DNA from: Onthophagus taurus | Taxonomy: Eukaryota > Arthropoda > Insecta > Coleoptera > Scarabaeidae | Assembly (NCBI RefSeq): GCF_036711975.1 | Contig: NC_091970.1 | Location: forward strand, 1,619,501-1,683,500 | Direction: 5' to 3' | Length of the DNA: 64,000 nucleotides | Part shown: in pieces, positions 1 through 25,559 of the stretch | Layout of the letters: each line of letters opens with the position of its first letter | How positions within the stretch are numbered: position 1 is the first letter of the stretch | Program-made: the position numbers and the translations under genes | Notes under the pieces: model-generated | Databases searched by the model: none | What the model was told of the DNA's origin: nothing | What the model saw: only the letters and a program-made list of their open reading frames with translations

Positions 1-430
1 CTGGCCATAAGTCAGAAACTATAAGCGATAGAGAAAAATGTTTTGCACCAAAATTGTTCATTTTGAACCAGAAATGCATAATCCATAACAAAGATTTCTT
101 CTAGTTGTCTGCATTTTATGCAAAGCAACCCATAATCTTCTAAATGTCAAATTACAGCACTTATGTTCATAAATTTACCATAAGTCAGAAATTATTAGCG
201 ATGGAGAAAAAAGTTGTGGACCAAAATTCTTCATTTAGAACCAAAAAAGCATAATCCAGAACAAAGATCTCTTCTAGATGGCTGCATTTTTTGCAAACTA
301 ATCCATAATCTTCTAAATGTCAAATTTCAGCACTTATGTTCATAAATCTGCCATAAGTCAGAAGCTATAACCGATGAGAGAGCCCCATAAATGTCTTATG
401 AACCATAATTAGCGATCTCGCTGAGACAAC
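1..430. repeat. End of a ~174-bp tandem repeat array
   Basis: The phrase CCATAAGTCAGAAA followed by TATAAGCGATRGAGA recurs at about 5, 178 and 352, giving a period near 174 bp and about 2.5 visible copies. The array probably continues beyond the left edge. A solitary diverged copy of the same phrase is at about 3040-3100 inside FoxK intron 1. The array stops at an ACCTGTATATTT word at about 430 that resembles the ends of short terminal-inverted-repeat elements elsewhere in the window. No coding potential. Confidence 0.85.
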
Positions 431-839
431 CTGTATATTTAATTACTTTCCGTTTAGGTTTTAATTATAGAAAGTCTGACAATCAAGAAGTTTATATGGA
501 TCCAACGATAGTAGCCCCACGTATTTATAAATCAACTAGTTGAAATGATGGTTTGTAGCAAGTTGATTTAAAATGATGGTGAAAACTGTCAAATCATTTT
601 ATTTTTTAGACAATCCACGCGATAATTATGAATAAGAAAGTGTTCTTAGGTAATATATTAAATTAATTTTAATAATAAATAAATTTTATAAAATATTTAT
701 ATATACATATGTGACGCCATCTATTAATAAATCAATGAAGTTAAATTAGGATGACATGATATTGTAGTGTACGTTTTGATAGTTAGATGGCGTTAATAAT
801 AATCTCACCAATATTTTTTTCCTTTTCTAATCGAATAAG
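431..839. other. Upstream spacer of FoxK, no gene
   Basis: AT-rich unique sequence with no supportable ORF. It contains two AGATGGCG-type words (reverse strand 715-722, forward strand 785-792), a word repeated many times elsewhere in the window. Confidence 0.6.
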
Positions 840-14667
<13,828 letters not shown>

Positions 14668-15954
14668 GTTTAAGTTTTTTCTTTTTTTGTTTGTTTTTTT
14701 TTTTTTTTTGTAAGATAGATGTCGAAATATCAAGTTTAAAATTAATAATTTTTAAATGATTATGGTGAAATGCATTTTTTAAATTAATTGTGTACCTCGC
14801 ATATTAATTTTTGACTGCAATATTAATAAAAATTAGGTCAAGATTTTATAAAAAAAGCAGTATTTTTTGGGTTTGTTTTAAGAATCTCGAATTACTCAAC
14901 AAAATAGAATAATAAATGAGATGATTATTATTTCTTTTTTAATAATTAATTGTTTCAGCCAAAGATTTCTGTATTGATTTGATTTTGTTTACATTTTATT
15001 AATTGATTTGTATAATTTAATTATATATATAAAAAGAGTTGTATAATACATAAAGTTAAGATTTAACTTGATATTTCGTACAAGATAAGTAAAAAAAATG
15101 AATAGTTTGTATAAAATATACAGGGCGTAGCAAAAAAAGTGTATCTTTTTTTTATTTTACAAAAATAAAAAGAATTAAGTCACCAGCATCAGCATTAAGT
15201 AGCTACAGCTGCTTTAGAAAAAAAAAATAATTAATTTAAAATAAAATTTAAAAAAAATTAAATAAGAAAAACAGTGATTATTATATTTAATGCTATACAA
15301 ATTGTTTTTACTTGTGTATACATTAAAAGAAAAATAAGATAAATTAATAAAATAATTAATTATTAGGGAAAAAAGACCGAAATTATACTCGCCTACCTTT
15401 TTCTTTTGTAAAAAAAACCTAAAACATTAAAAAAAAAATTGTATTTTTTGAAATCAAATTATAATTTTTAACAAAACTATTCGAGAATGGTAAAAAAACG
15501 ATGAAGAGAATGAAAAAGAAAAAAGGAAGATGTTTTTCACACCACCCGCCGGTACAAATCGTAGCGTTTAGAGTTAGGAGTGATTATTAAAAGGGCTTTT
15601 TATTATCCACAAAGTTTCAAGCGAAAAATCGTATTATTAAAAGGAAAAGAAAAGAAAACTGATAATAAACAAAAATAATAAAACGCATCTATTATTCTAT
15701 AGTAGCATTTTTAAAAATGAAAACCGACCTCTCCACCCTCAATTTATAAATAAATAATTAATTACTAAAAAAAAATAATACCGACTTTATGATCTATTTG
15801 TTGAGATATTTTATTGTTAACGTGGTATGGTTTGTATATGTTTCAGTTTTTAAATTGATTAAAGAGAGATTTGTTGAAATTTGATCCTTTCTTTTAATAT
15901 CCTTTTCAATCTTTAACAAAAAAAGAACATTTTAACATTAATTATTTTATTACT
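14668..15954 (+). other. FoxK 3' UTR and AT-rich 3' flank
   Basis: About 1.3 kb of very AT-rich sequence with homopolymer runs and several AATAAA-like words, but no ORF and no clear repeat. A TATACAGGGCGTAGCAAA word at about 15118 resembles a short inverted-repeat element end. The actual polyadenylation site cannot be chosen. Confidence 0.45.
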
Positions 15955-17900
15955 ATTTATTATTGAGGTTTCTTTCCAAAGATGGCGCTACATAATTAGA
16001 TAAGATCAATTATTGTAGAAATCAGAAAATAATAAATTTGATTAAAAATGATTTTAATAATGATTAAGTTAAACTAAATCAATAATTTTTAATGATTATT
16101 AACTCAATTTAATGATTTTTTTGAAATAATTTGTTGTAATTAAGTTTTTTTTACTAAGTGAGGTTGGTAGCTTTGAAGAAACTAAGTCATAATTTGACAG
16201 TTCCTAATTCCCAACGTTTTTGGAATCGAATCTTGTGTAAACAATTTAGGAATTCAACAAGATTTTATGGAATATTATACAGGTTAGTGAAACAATCAAA
16301 ATGTTATTTATTAATTGTGTCATCAAATATGGGTTTAAACAGAACTTAAAAATTAATGTTTTAAATATTATTACAAATTATTACTGAAGTTTTTCTCCAA
16401 AGATGGCGCTATCTAATTAAATAAGATAAAAAAAATTTGTAGAATTGAGAAAATAATAAATTTGATCAAAAATGATTTTAATAATGGTTAACTTCAGGTA
16501 AATCAACAATTTTTAGTGATTATTAACTGAATTTAATGATCTTTTTAAATAATTTGTTGTAATTAAGTTTTTTTTACTAAGTGAGGTTGGTAGCTGTGAA
16601 GAAACTAAGTCATAATTTGACAGTTCAGAAATAATTCCCAATTCCCAACGTTTTTGGAATTAAATCTTGTGTGAGGGATTCAACAAGATATTATGGAATA
16701 TTATACAGGTTAGTGAAACAATCAAAATGTTATTTATTAATTGTGTCATCAAATATGGGTTTAAACAGAACTTAAAATAACGTTTTTGTTTAGTAACAAC
16801 GAAAACATGCTGTTTTTTGCTTAAATATGACTCATTTAACGTCGATTTTATTATGTTTATTGATATTAACATATAATTTATAAGATTATTGTGTTAATTT
16901 TAATTTGTTTATTAAAGTTGTTCTAAAATTTTTTAACAGATGGCGCTATTTGTGCTATAAAATAAAAAATCGTCAAAATGAGAAAAATTTTAAAATTGTT
17001 TTAACAATAAAATTGAATTAAATCAACAATTATTAAGTGTTAAAAATAAATTAAAATGATATTTTAAATGATAATATTGTTGATGAAGTTAGGTTTTTTA
17101 AAGTTTTTTTTATTAAGTGAGGTTGGTAGCTTTGAAGTAACTAAATTATAATTTGACAGTTCATAAATAATTCTCAATTTAGGAGATTAAAAATGCGGAT
17201 TTAAACAATTTAGGAATTCAACAAGAAGTTATGGAATATTATACAGGTTAGTGAAACAATAAAAATGTTATTTATTAATTATGTCATCAACTATGGGTTT
17301 AAACAAATTAAAAATAACGTTTTTTTTTTTTAGTAACATGCTTTTTTTTGCGTAATTTTGAATTTCATTATGTTTATTGATATTATCACGTAATTTATAA
17401 GATTATTAATTTAATATTGTTAATTTTAATTTGTTTATTAAAATTATTTCAAAAACGTTCAATAGATGGCGCTATTTGTGTTATAAAGTTGTTTCTTTTA
17501 TTAAGTGAAGTTGGTAGCTTTGAAGAAACTAAGTCAAATTTGACAGATAAAAAATAATGTTATAATTAAATCGAGAAATATTAACAAATTCGGTGATTTT
17601 TTGTGTAAACGACTTCTAAACAACAAGAAGTTATAAAACATTACACAGGTTAGTAACAAAATTTAAAACTTTATTAATTATACACTTCAAAAAGTGGAGG
17701 TTAATTAATTACATTAACTTTTTTTGTAGGTTTAGTACGAAAATGAGGTTGGTTATTGTTTAAACAAGATTCATTTATAATGTTAAAAAAGATTTTGCAT
17801 GTAAGTAATTTTTAAACAATATTTTCTAACCTCAAAAATTTTTTTTTTCATTTATTGAAGTTGGTAGCTTTGAAAGAACTGTCACAAAATTTGACAGTTA
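15955..17900. repeat. Degenerate ~420-540-bp tandem repeats carrying AGATGGCGCTA
   Basis: The phrase AAGTGAGGTTGGTAGCTTTG occurs near 16157, 16580, 17117 and, diverged, 17509 and 17855. Each is followed by AACTAAGTCATAATTTGACA and, in most, TATACAGGTTAGTGAAACAA. AGATGGCGCTA precedes four of them (15980, 16401, 16938, 17464). Unit lengths vary through internal indels. Short ORFs here are not conserved between copies. Confidence 0.85.
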
Positions 17901-18702
17901 AAAATAGTGTTTCTCAGTATTGAAAAATTATTGACTACAAGATAATAAATAATACAATAATTGTGATATAGGTATAAATAATTGTTATTAACACTTCACT
18001 TAATAGGTTTATCAAATCAAATCGATCGTGAACTTGAAATAGATTGATTAAAATCACCTGATTAATAACCTAACCAAACTTTTTTCATATATTTCCTTTA
18101 ATATGTATTAAATTGTTATGTATTTATCACAGGTCTACTTCAACGTCAAGGATACATATATAAAGTCATGAATGTCAGAAAGTTTGTTGTGTTGATTGAT
18201 AAAAATGATTAATAAGGCGGAATTAGCATCCTTTATATGCAAAAGATACTCTTTTAGTGGAATTTTCCTTAAAGTAATGCTCATGCAAGTTTTGGTCTTT
18301 ATTTATCTATGTTTTTAAAGTTGATTATATCATTAATTAGAATTTTTATGTGGTTGGAGTTTCATTGGACACTTATCCCAATGCTATTCGTGGTAAATAA
18401 TTAATAATTTTCAATTAATTAGAGCTTCCAAAGCCAATTTGGCCAATTGCAAACTTTATGTATAAGAAATGCAACTAAAAAAATTGATTTTTATTAAAAT
18501 AATTAAATTCTTATCTAAAACAGTGTCATTATAGATATTTGCACTAATTTTTAGATTACAATCTATTAATTAATTATAAGTTATAAGTATTCATTCATTA
18601 GTCTTTTATATTATTAAAATTATTTGTTTTTTTTTAACTCATTTAAAATAAGATGTTATCATGGATTTAAAAAATTGATGGATTAGCAATAAATCTCGCT
18701 AC
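17901..18702. other. Intergenic, no gene seen
   Basis: AT-rich unique sequence between the degenerate repeats and the first chitin-binding gene. Probably includes the upstream regulatory region of that gene. No ORF, repeat or RNA gene recognised. Confidence 0.4.
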
Positions 18703-18711
18703 TATAAAAAA
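18703..18711 (+). promoter_or_regulatory. TATA box of the single-domain chitin-binding gene
   Basis: TATAAAAAA lies 70 bp before the ATG at 18773, a spacing compatible with a short 5' UTR. The two-domain paralogues at 24-27 kb have TATA elements in comparable positions. Confidence 0.55.
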
Positions 18712-18772
18712 GATCTATTTAATTAACCAAATCCATTAAAAAATTATCCTTTGACAAGTTAACTCTTTAAAC

Positions 18773-19144
18773 ATGAAAGGTAAAAATAAAATTATTTTTT
18801 AATACAAATCAAAATTAATTTCAAATTTTTTAGTTGCCTTTTTTTTGTGTGCCACTTTCTTGGTTACTTTCTATCATGTTAAAGCGAACCCAGTTGGGGA
18901 ATGTTCTGAAGGAGCTGTTGAGTTCTTACCCGACGATACCGATTGTAACATTTTTTACCAATGCAGCTGGGGGAACCCCATCAAATTAAATTGCCCCCAC
19001 GGTTTGCATTTCAACCGGGAATTACAAGTTTGCGATTGGCCAAATGAGGCGGGGTGCGAAATTAATGGTGGAGAGGTTGAAGATGGAAATAGCAGTGAAA
19101 GTAAATCATCAAGTTCTTCTAGCGAAAGTGATGAAAGCTCCTAA
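18773..19144 (+). CDS. Small secreted chitin-binding protein, one CBM14 domain
   Basis: Exon 1 is only 7 nt (18773-18779, ATGAAAG); a 54-bp intron follows, and exon 2 is 18834-19144. The product is 105 aa. Residues 1-20 (MKVAFFLCATFLVTFYHVKA) form a signal peptide. One peritrophin-A/CBM14 domain follows with six cysteines, including CNIFYQCSW and CPHGLHFN, ending CDWPNEAGC. The C-terminal tail is rich in Ser and Glu. CBM14 proteins bind chitin in peritrophic matrix or cuticle; which of these applies here cannot be told. The same 7-nt first exon and phase-1 intron occur in the three two-domain paralogues, so all four share ancestry. AATAAA lies at 19159-19164. The second domain is absent rather than frameshifted. 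Confidence 0.9.
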
Positions 19145-19164
19145 TTATTGTTGTTATAAATAAA

Positions 19165-19870
19165 ATTTGATTAGGATTAGAAATATGAAATTAAACGTTT
19201 TGGGTTATTATGCAAATAATTTTTTATTTGACTGAGTAATAAAAGATGGGTTTAGTGCTTGCGATAAATTAATCGCAGGTTTATTCCTGATTATAAAATT
19301 TTAAGCTGATAATTTTTTTTTATGAAAAAGTTAATCTTTGGCGTCTATAAATTTTTTATACACCAAGATGAATTTTTTACTGTTCGGTATATTGATGTTT
19401 ATTTCATCAATTTGAGTGTGGTAAGTGAGCTATAATATCACAAGATCGATAAAGAAGGTTATATGGAAGAATCCTGAAAACTAGGATAGAAAGGGAAATT
19501 AAGGAGCAAAGTGGTTTCAGTCTTGAAAGATTTTGCGTAGATAATTTGACGTTTAGACACCTAGTTGAGAAAAGCGTTAGATGTGGCCCCGCTTCAGAAA
19601 TTATGGATTGCCCTGATAGATGTAGGTATGAATAGAACTTATTACATGGATAATGCGTCATAGGTTCAGGTAAAAAAAACTCATAACTGATGCTTTATCT
19701 CCTAAAAAAGGTGTCTAACAGTGATGCTGCTTCTCTCCCACAATATTCAAGATCTATATTCACTCAAGCCTAAAACGTTGGAAAAGGAAATGCAACCTAA
19801 GTTCTTCTAGTTCATGCTGTAACTAGAAGAAAAATCGAATAAATGGAGCTTGGAAATGAACAAAGATAAT
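19165..19870. other. Intergenic, transposon-like debris without recognisable domains
   Basis: Mixed-composition sequence less AT-rich than the flanks, with short ORFs that match nothing I recognise. The composition suggests decayed mobile-element sequence. Confidence 0.35.
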
Positions 19871-19871
19871 A

Positions 19872-20438
19872 CAGGGTGTACAAAAAGTATGGAATAATGG
19901 TTGTAACTTATCTTAAAAAAAGTTAACTATTAAAACTATTTTCCGCATATGTTGGCGTAGAAATAAAATAAAAATGATGTAAAATGGCGTCTGAGTGTGT
20001 TTTTTAAATAGAACACCCTGTATATTTGAAGGTTTTTGGATTCCTTTTGACAAAGTGTTGCAAAATGCCATAAGGTTTTAATGCTTTAAACTGTAGTGTC
20101 TAAAACGTAGCGAGAACCAAATTATAGGGTCATTATGGAATAGACGTGACGTCACAAAGATGGACGTAGCTCATACTGACTCTAAACAATTTCGTTGCTA
20201 AGATAAATCGCCAAAAAATGTCATTTGAAATGTCATCACTTAGTTTATTTTATTTTAACACTAATAGAAAATTGTATATGGTGATTTATCTCTGTGACGT
20301 CAAGGCTTAGGTTGTCTATTCCATAACGACGCCATAATTTGGTTGTCGTTACGTCAAATCTTTTTATTTAAAACTTTTTTTAATATAAGTTGAAGTTTAA
20401 GTTGTAGAACCATTATTCCATACTTTTTGTACACCCTG
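19872..20438. mobile_element. MITE-like foldback element with 30+ bp terminal inverted repeats, TA-flanked
   Basis: The left end reads CAGGGTGTACAAAAAGTATG followed by GAATAATGGTT. The right end is its reverse complement, ending CACCCTG at 20438. Both ends are flanked by TA, consistent with a Tc1/mariner-type target duplication. Inside, a second inverted pair (ACCAAATTATAGGGTCATTA near 20114 and its diverged reverse complement near 20320-20345) forms a nested palindrome. A further GAACACCCTGTATA end lies at about 20021. There is no transposase. Confidence 0.85.
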
Positions 20439-20559
20439 TATATGGTAATTGGAGGAACAGGAAGAGACTGACATACTAAAACATGTAGACCGGTAGCACA
20501 ATAAATATTTAAAAGAAAAATATTTTTATGGCCATTATAGAACCATTAAGTTAGAAGTG

Positions 20560-20860
20560 TGGAAATAACTAAGAAGAATATTTACACAAAACTCAATAAT
20601 ATACACTATAAATAAAAAGCAACTAAAATTGTATGGACATCTACGCCGAATGAGTAAAGAGAAAATCCCACTTAAGGTTTGAAACTTGGCCTAGGAAAAA
20701 ATTGATCCAGAATATCAATGTGGAGATGAAGAGGACTGGGTGAAAATAATTGGAATGATAAGGACCGTTGGTGGTTGAAATGCGAGAAATGGCTTTGATT
20801 CGAGAAACTTTAGCTGCTTTGATTCGAATTTTGGTACCAACTTTAGACTTCTAGCAATTA
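20560..20860 (+). pseudogene. Non-LTR retrotransposon fragment (C-terminal part)
   Basis: One frame reads KQLKLYGHLRRMSKEKIPLK, matching the LWYGHxxRM-type sequence found downstream of the reverse transcriptase in many insect LINE ORFs. A stop follows at once, then more degraded coding-like sequence containing GAAATGGCTTTG. No intact ORF remains. The exact clade cannot be stated. Confidence 0.55.
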
Positions 20861-21349
20861 GTAAAAGCATCTTTCTGCCACTCTAGTCCGGTATAAATCT
20901 TAGATCCGGTTAGCTGTACATACTTTACCACCCATCCATTTTCCTACTGTACATAAGCAGTAATAAAAAGTTAATTAAGTTGCCATGTGTCCAAATATTT
21001 CGGAAATGTTGTGTTCTTAAACGATGTTTTTACAGTACTTAAAATGCAAGACTTGGTGAAGATAATTTGGTTTTCGATAGATTCGTGTCTCCTTCATGGT
21101 ACAAATTGTCAACTATTTGTGATAAATCATTTATGACAGAAGATCTATTAGAAGAAAAGTATCTAGGAGCAATCCTAGACAAAACTCTCAGGGAATGGAT
21201 ATTTGAAGAATGTTTTACACAAAACTAGATTATCCTTGTGGACTTGTCGTAATCCTTGTGGAAAAAATTTGGGTCTGAAAGACTCTGTATGACTGTGTAG
21301 TATAGAGCAAGTTCAGTGTAATAATTGAATTGGATCGGCAATCTCTGGT

Positions 21350-21660
21350 TCGATAAACTCAACACCAACTCTAGCAATAAATGGTTTGTTTGGCCTATCT
21401 CATTTGCATATGGAGAAAGTGGCTAGAACTACCATTCACAGGTTTAAGTAATACTCGCAAAACTGCTCCGACGTGTTCTATCAATAGGCTGCGGAAGACA
21501 CTATACCAGATTGTGTGTTACTTGAAATTCTCTCGTTCTGGCAGACATTTACATATTCAGAGATGGATCAAAAATGTCGGGGCAGGACTATACTACCAGA
21601 AACTTCGGATTAAGCAAGCTTACAGCTGGAGTATGTAGTGTACTGTATTTCAGATTGAAG
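21350..21660 (+). pseudogene. Non-LTR retrotransposon RNase H fragment
   Basis: In successive frames the translation gives ALNGLFGLSHLHMEKVARTT and, further on, DIYIFRDGSKMSGQDYT. The latter resembles the IFTDGSKMxxGTG motif at the start of the RNase H domain of Jockey/R1-type LINEs. Frameshifts separate the pieces, so this is a dead relic. A single 85-codon ORF over the same bases is in the wrong frame. Confidence 0.55.
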
Positions 21661-22587
21661 TATTTCTGTGCTAAATCCTTCTTGAGAGAAGAGTGAAAAC
21701 ATGACAGTACGATCAAGGTCTAATGGGCACTGCCAGGGTGGGAGATATGGTAGATTCGTATCATCAACTGTTGGAGGTGCAATTGAAGGAGTTAGGAGGG
21801 AGAAGGCGGCAGAAAGAATAGATAGAAAACATTCAAAAAGTCGGGAATAGATATACGGAGGAGACGAAAACTACGTTTACAAGTACATCAGCTACGAAAT
21901 TATAGTGAACCTATAGTTATGGACACCACTGATATATACTATCTTCTCCTATGATTGAAAACATATCCTACGAAGTAAATAGAAGGTTAATGTTGGTCAT
22001 GAGATTAGGATTTATCGCAAGGGTTTAGTTCGACATTATACTATACTGCTCTAGAAAATATATACATAGAGGGGATTTAATTCAGTATTTGGAATGACAA
22101 CTCTTATCGGAAAATATAGTGGAAAAGTGAGTGAAATCGTTAGGCTTGTCGACTATTTAAATCAAGATCTGGGGCTGAGGAATATAATACTTGGATGAAC
22201 ATGAAGAGAATTGTTAGGCAAATCATGAAGGATCATCTGATAAGATAGATGCTATAAAAGAGATGTTGGAAAGATCTTGGGAGTGAGGTATACAAATTAT
22301 ATTTGCGATGGCGACACAGCAAGGAGAGGTAGTCCAACCACATAGGCAGTGATATCACTGGGTCTTAATAATCACCTTAATGACTATCTTGGGTTCCTAT
22401 AAATGTTTCTAGATCTATAAAAACTAAATGGGTGACAAATCCCTCGCTTTGCGCTTTTCTATTATTTGTTGAGGGACGAAAAACATTATTAGTTCAAGAT
22501 CTTTTTGCTCGGAAACCACCCTGTTCTTCCATGTCGCATCGTCCCATTGCGTTTCAAGACTATTCTTTAAGAGTTTGCCATTCAGAG
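21661..22587. other. Degraded retroelement-like sequence, no gene
   Basis: Continues the composition of the preceding LINE fragments with many stops in all frames. Likely the 3' portion of the same or another relic. Ends at the outer boundary of the inverted duplication at 22588. Confidence 0.35.
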
Positions 22588-24336
22588 GTATAATTTTAAA
22601 GCGGGAATGTTTATAGTATGCAGTTGACAGCTGTATATTGGGTTGCATACTTTTAAAAATAATTTGAAAATTATCAATTTTATTAGTAAAGTATGTTTTT
22701 ATTAATCTTTTAGGTTACAAAAAAACGTTTTTTTAAGCACAATATTCATTATATTATTAAATTAAGGTTACTTTAAACATAAATAAATTTTATGTTTTTT
22801 TTTTGTAACAAAATTTTAGGTTGGTACGAAAATTAAACGTGAATACGTCAACGTCAGATCAAATTCGTTCGATGGATTTTCGTTCTCAATATCTTTTAGT
22901 TCCAATAACTAAATCAAGAAAAAAATGTGTAAAAGTGAGTTTGGGTATAGGCTTTCGTGTTTTTTAGTCCATAAATGCGAAATTAAAGCTTAAAATTGAA
23001 CTGAGATAACCGAGAATTATTCAAATCATTACTTTCTATAAAAAATTGTTGTGATTCTATCCATAAATGCAGGTGAGTTCCAAATATAACTTTATTTATT
23101 ATCCTATGTCCCTTAATAACCTCCTAAACGATGGCATGAAGCTTCCTATTCAAATTAGATAATGGGTAAAAATTTGTTGGATATGAATAGTTTTAAAATT
23201 GGATAATAGATGTCGCTTTAACAAAATCTAACTTTTCAGCGAGGTAATTAAATAAATTTTTATTTCAAAAAAATTCAATTCAGCAAATTTTAATTGAAAG
23301 AAAAATAAGAAATAATTTATAATAATGCAGTATATTTTATTTGTTTATATCAATTAGAAAATATTTAGATATCGCATCCTGCATCAGCTGGCCAATCGCA
23401 AACATTAAGTTCGGTGTTGAAGTGAAGACCATCTGGGCATGGCATATCGTAGGCAACCCCCCAGTCGCATTGGCAGAATCTTCCGCAAGTTTCAGGGTGG
23501 GCAAAATAAACTGGGTATTCATTATTAACAGCTGGGCATTTGTCGTTGGGGCATTTTCCGCTGTTTCCTTCATTGCTTCCGGTTTCATTGCTTTCAGAAC
23601 TAGAGCTGGAGCTAGAACTATCGGATTCTTCTTCTTCTGGTTCTGGTTCTGGTTCTGCTTCAGTTTGAGTCTCAGTAACTACTTCTTCTTCATCTTCATC
23701 GCTTTCGCTGCTGCTGCTGCTATCGCTGTTAGAGTTACCTTCTTCAGAGTTACCACCACATCCAGCTCTATCTGGCCAATCGCAAACTTCCAAGTCTTTG
23801 TTGAAGTGTAATCCAGATGGGCAATCGAATTTGACGGCTTTTCCCCAATCGCATTTGTAGAAAACGGTGCAATCTCCATCATCGACCAAAAAATCGACTT
23901 TCTCTGGGTTCATGTCGCTGGGGCATGTTCCAACTGGTTCGGCTTGAGTGTATTGGAGAGCAGCCACGAAGGTGGCGAATAAAACGAAAGCAACTAAAAA
24001 GTTTTTTTAATAAAAACAAATTTAATTAATTAATTTAAAATTAATTTACCTTTCATGTTGATTGAGTCTTCACAAATTGTCGAACAAACTTGAATGACAC
24101 CCTCAACGTTTCTTACTCCCCCTTATATAGGTACCCAATACATTTTTTTATTTAAAACAATAGATTAATTTATTAAAATCGTTAAGATAAAACCAATTAA
24201 TTTAAGTGATTGACTATTCACCTTTGATTAAATCAATTATTAATTACTAATTAATTGGATCAGATAAAGTAATCAAATAAAAAAATAATTTGGGTATAAA
24301 ATAGGGTGAGAACAACTCGAAGCATCAAATAGTTTG
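22588..24336 (-). repeat. Left arm of a ~1.7-kb inverted duplication (copy A)
   Basis: Reverse complement of 26454-28160. The outer boundary is just inside TATAATTTTAAAGCGGGAAT (near 22590; matching end near 28160). The inner boundary is at GCATCAAATAGTTTG (near 24322-24336; matching end near 26454). The arm includes a complete chitin-binding gene, its 3' flank of about 780 bp and the whole divergent promoter, including the TATA box of the neighbouring gene. The arms are highly similar along their length, so the duplication is recent or maintained by conversion. Confidence 0.9.
23365..24056 (-). CDS. Secreted two-domain CBM14 chitin-binding protein, copy A
   Basis: Exon 1 is 24050-24056 (ATGAAAG) and exon 2 is 23365-23993, with a 56-bp intron between. 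The product is 211 aa. The signal peptide is about residues 1-20, ending YTQA before EPVGTCP. The first CBM14 domain (about 25-80) has six cysteines and ends CDWPDRAGC. An acidic Ser/Glu linker of about 70 residues follows, with EPEPEPEEEE. The second CBM14-like domain (about 150-211) has eight cysteines, the extra pair giving CPNDKC and GRFCQC. It is likely peritrophic-matrix or cuticular. It is transcribed divergently from copy B; the TATA box TATATAA is at 24123-24129 (reverse strand), and AATAAA on the reverse strand is at 23336-23341. Near-identical to copies B and C; the linker length differs by two to three residues. Confidence 0.93.
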
Positions 24337-24361
24337 TTTGACTCCCAATAAAACTACAATC
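24057..24361. promoter_or_regulatory. Shared divergent promoter of chitin-binding genes A and B
   Basis: A 305-bp interval between two start codons pointing away from each other. The A-side TATA is at 24123-24129 (reverse strand, TATATAA) and the B-side TATA at 24295-24304 (TATAAAATAG). An AT-rich centre with AATTAATTGG-type words lies between. Nearly the whole interval is repeated upstream of copy C at 26454-26718. Confidence 0.8.
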
Positions 24362-25043
24362 ATGAAAGGTAAGCACAAAAAAATGTTTTAATTCAAAATT
24401 TTTTATTCAAATTTTTTTAGTTGCTTTCGTTTTATTCGCCACCTTCGTGGTTGCTCTCCAATACACTCAAGCCGAACCAGTTGGAACATGCCCCAGCGAC
24501 ATGAACCCAGAGAAAGTCGATTTTTTGGTCGATGATGGAGATTGCACCGTTTTCTACAAATGCGATTGGGGAAAAGCCGTCAAATTCGATTGCCCATCTG
24601 GATTACACTTCAACAAAGACTTGGAAGTTTGCGATTGGCCAGATAGAGCTGGATGTGGTGGTAACTCTGAAGAAGGTAACTCTAACAGCGATAGCAGCAG
24701 CAGCAGCGAAAGCGATGAAGATGAAGAAGAAGTAGTTACTGAGACTCAAACTGAAGCAGAACCGGAATCAGAAGAAGAAGAATCAAATAGTTCTAGCTCC
24801 AGCTCTAGTTCTGAAAGCAATGAAACCGGAAGCAATGAAGGAAACAGCGGAAAATGCCCCAACGACAAATGCCCAGCTGTTAATGATGAATACCCAGTTT
24901 ATTTTGCCCACCCTGAAACTTGCGGAAGATTCTGCCAATGCGACTGGGGGGTTGCCTACGATATGCCATGCCCAGATGGTCTTCACTTCAACACCGAACT
25001 TAATGTTTGTGATTGGCCAGCTGATGCAGGATGCGATATCTAA
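24362..25043 (+). CDS. Secreted two-domain CBM14 chitin-binding protein, copy B
   Basis: Exon 1 is 24362-24368 and exon 2 is 24421-25043 (52-bp intron). The product is 209 aa. The layout is as in copy A: signal peptide (about 1-20), six-cysteine CBM14, acidic Ser/Glu linker, eight-cysteine CBM14 ending CDWPADAGC. The mature region starts EPVGTCPSD. Its coding sequence is almost identical to A and C, although its 3' flank diverges within about 100 bp of the stop. Its 5' UTR differs from theirs, so it is the older sister and/or has been homogenised by gene conversion. The TATA box is at 24295-24304 and AATAAA at 25070-25075. Probably co-regulated with A through the shared promoter. Confidence 0.93.
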
Positions 25044-25075
25044 ATGTTTTGTAATAATTAATATAAAGAAATAAA

Positions 25076-25559
25076 ATATTTTGCATTATTATAAATTTTG
25101 CTTTATTTTTCTTATATAAATTTAATCACAAATGCTAGAGTCAAAATGACTACTAAGTTACTATTATAATAACTTTTAATTCATTTAATTAAATTTGATT
25201 AATTTTAAAACATAACCTCAAAACAATTGCCCAACGAACCCTAAACAAACATCGCCATTTTGTAAGCGTCCTCTTATTCCTGTCGTTTTTGCAACTTTTT
25301 CCAGAAAACTCATGGATGTGGAAGGTAAAATTCCTTTTAAAGTGTTTTTGAAGCAATGTGCGTTAAGTTTATTCAAAAATATCATGATGTAAAGGGATGA
25401 AATAAGTGATGAGAGTTAGGGAGTTTAACGAGGGCACTAAATAGAAGAGTATTATTATTGGGGATGCAGCACCCTGCATAATTGATGTTCAATTTAAGTA
25501 GTTTATCGTATTATACTTGATTGATTTCAAATAAATGATGAAAAGTATTTTTAGTACTA
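25076..25559. other. Intergenic, no gene
   Basis: Unique AT-rich sequence downstream of copy B. No ORF or repeat recognised. Confidence 0.4.

Noticed and set aside
23337-23811. Long antisense and alternate-frame ORFs across the chitin-binding genes
   Set aside because: They are mirror frames of conserved coding DNA and recur in all three copies only because the genes are nearly identical.
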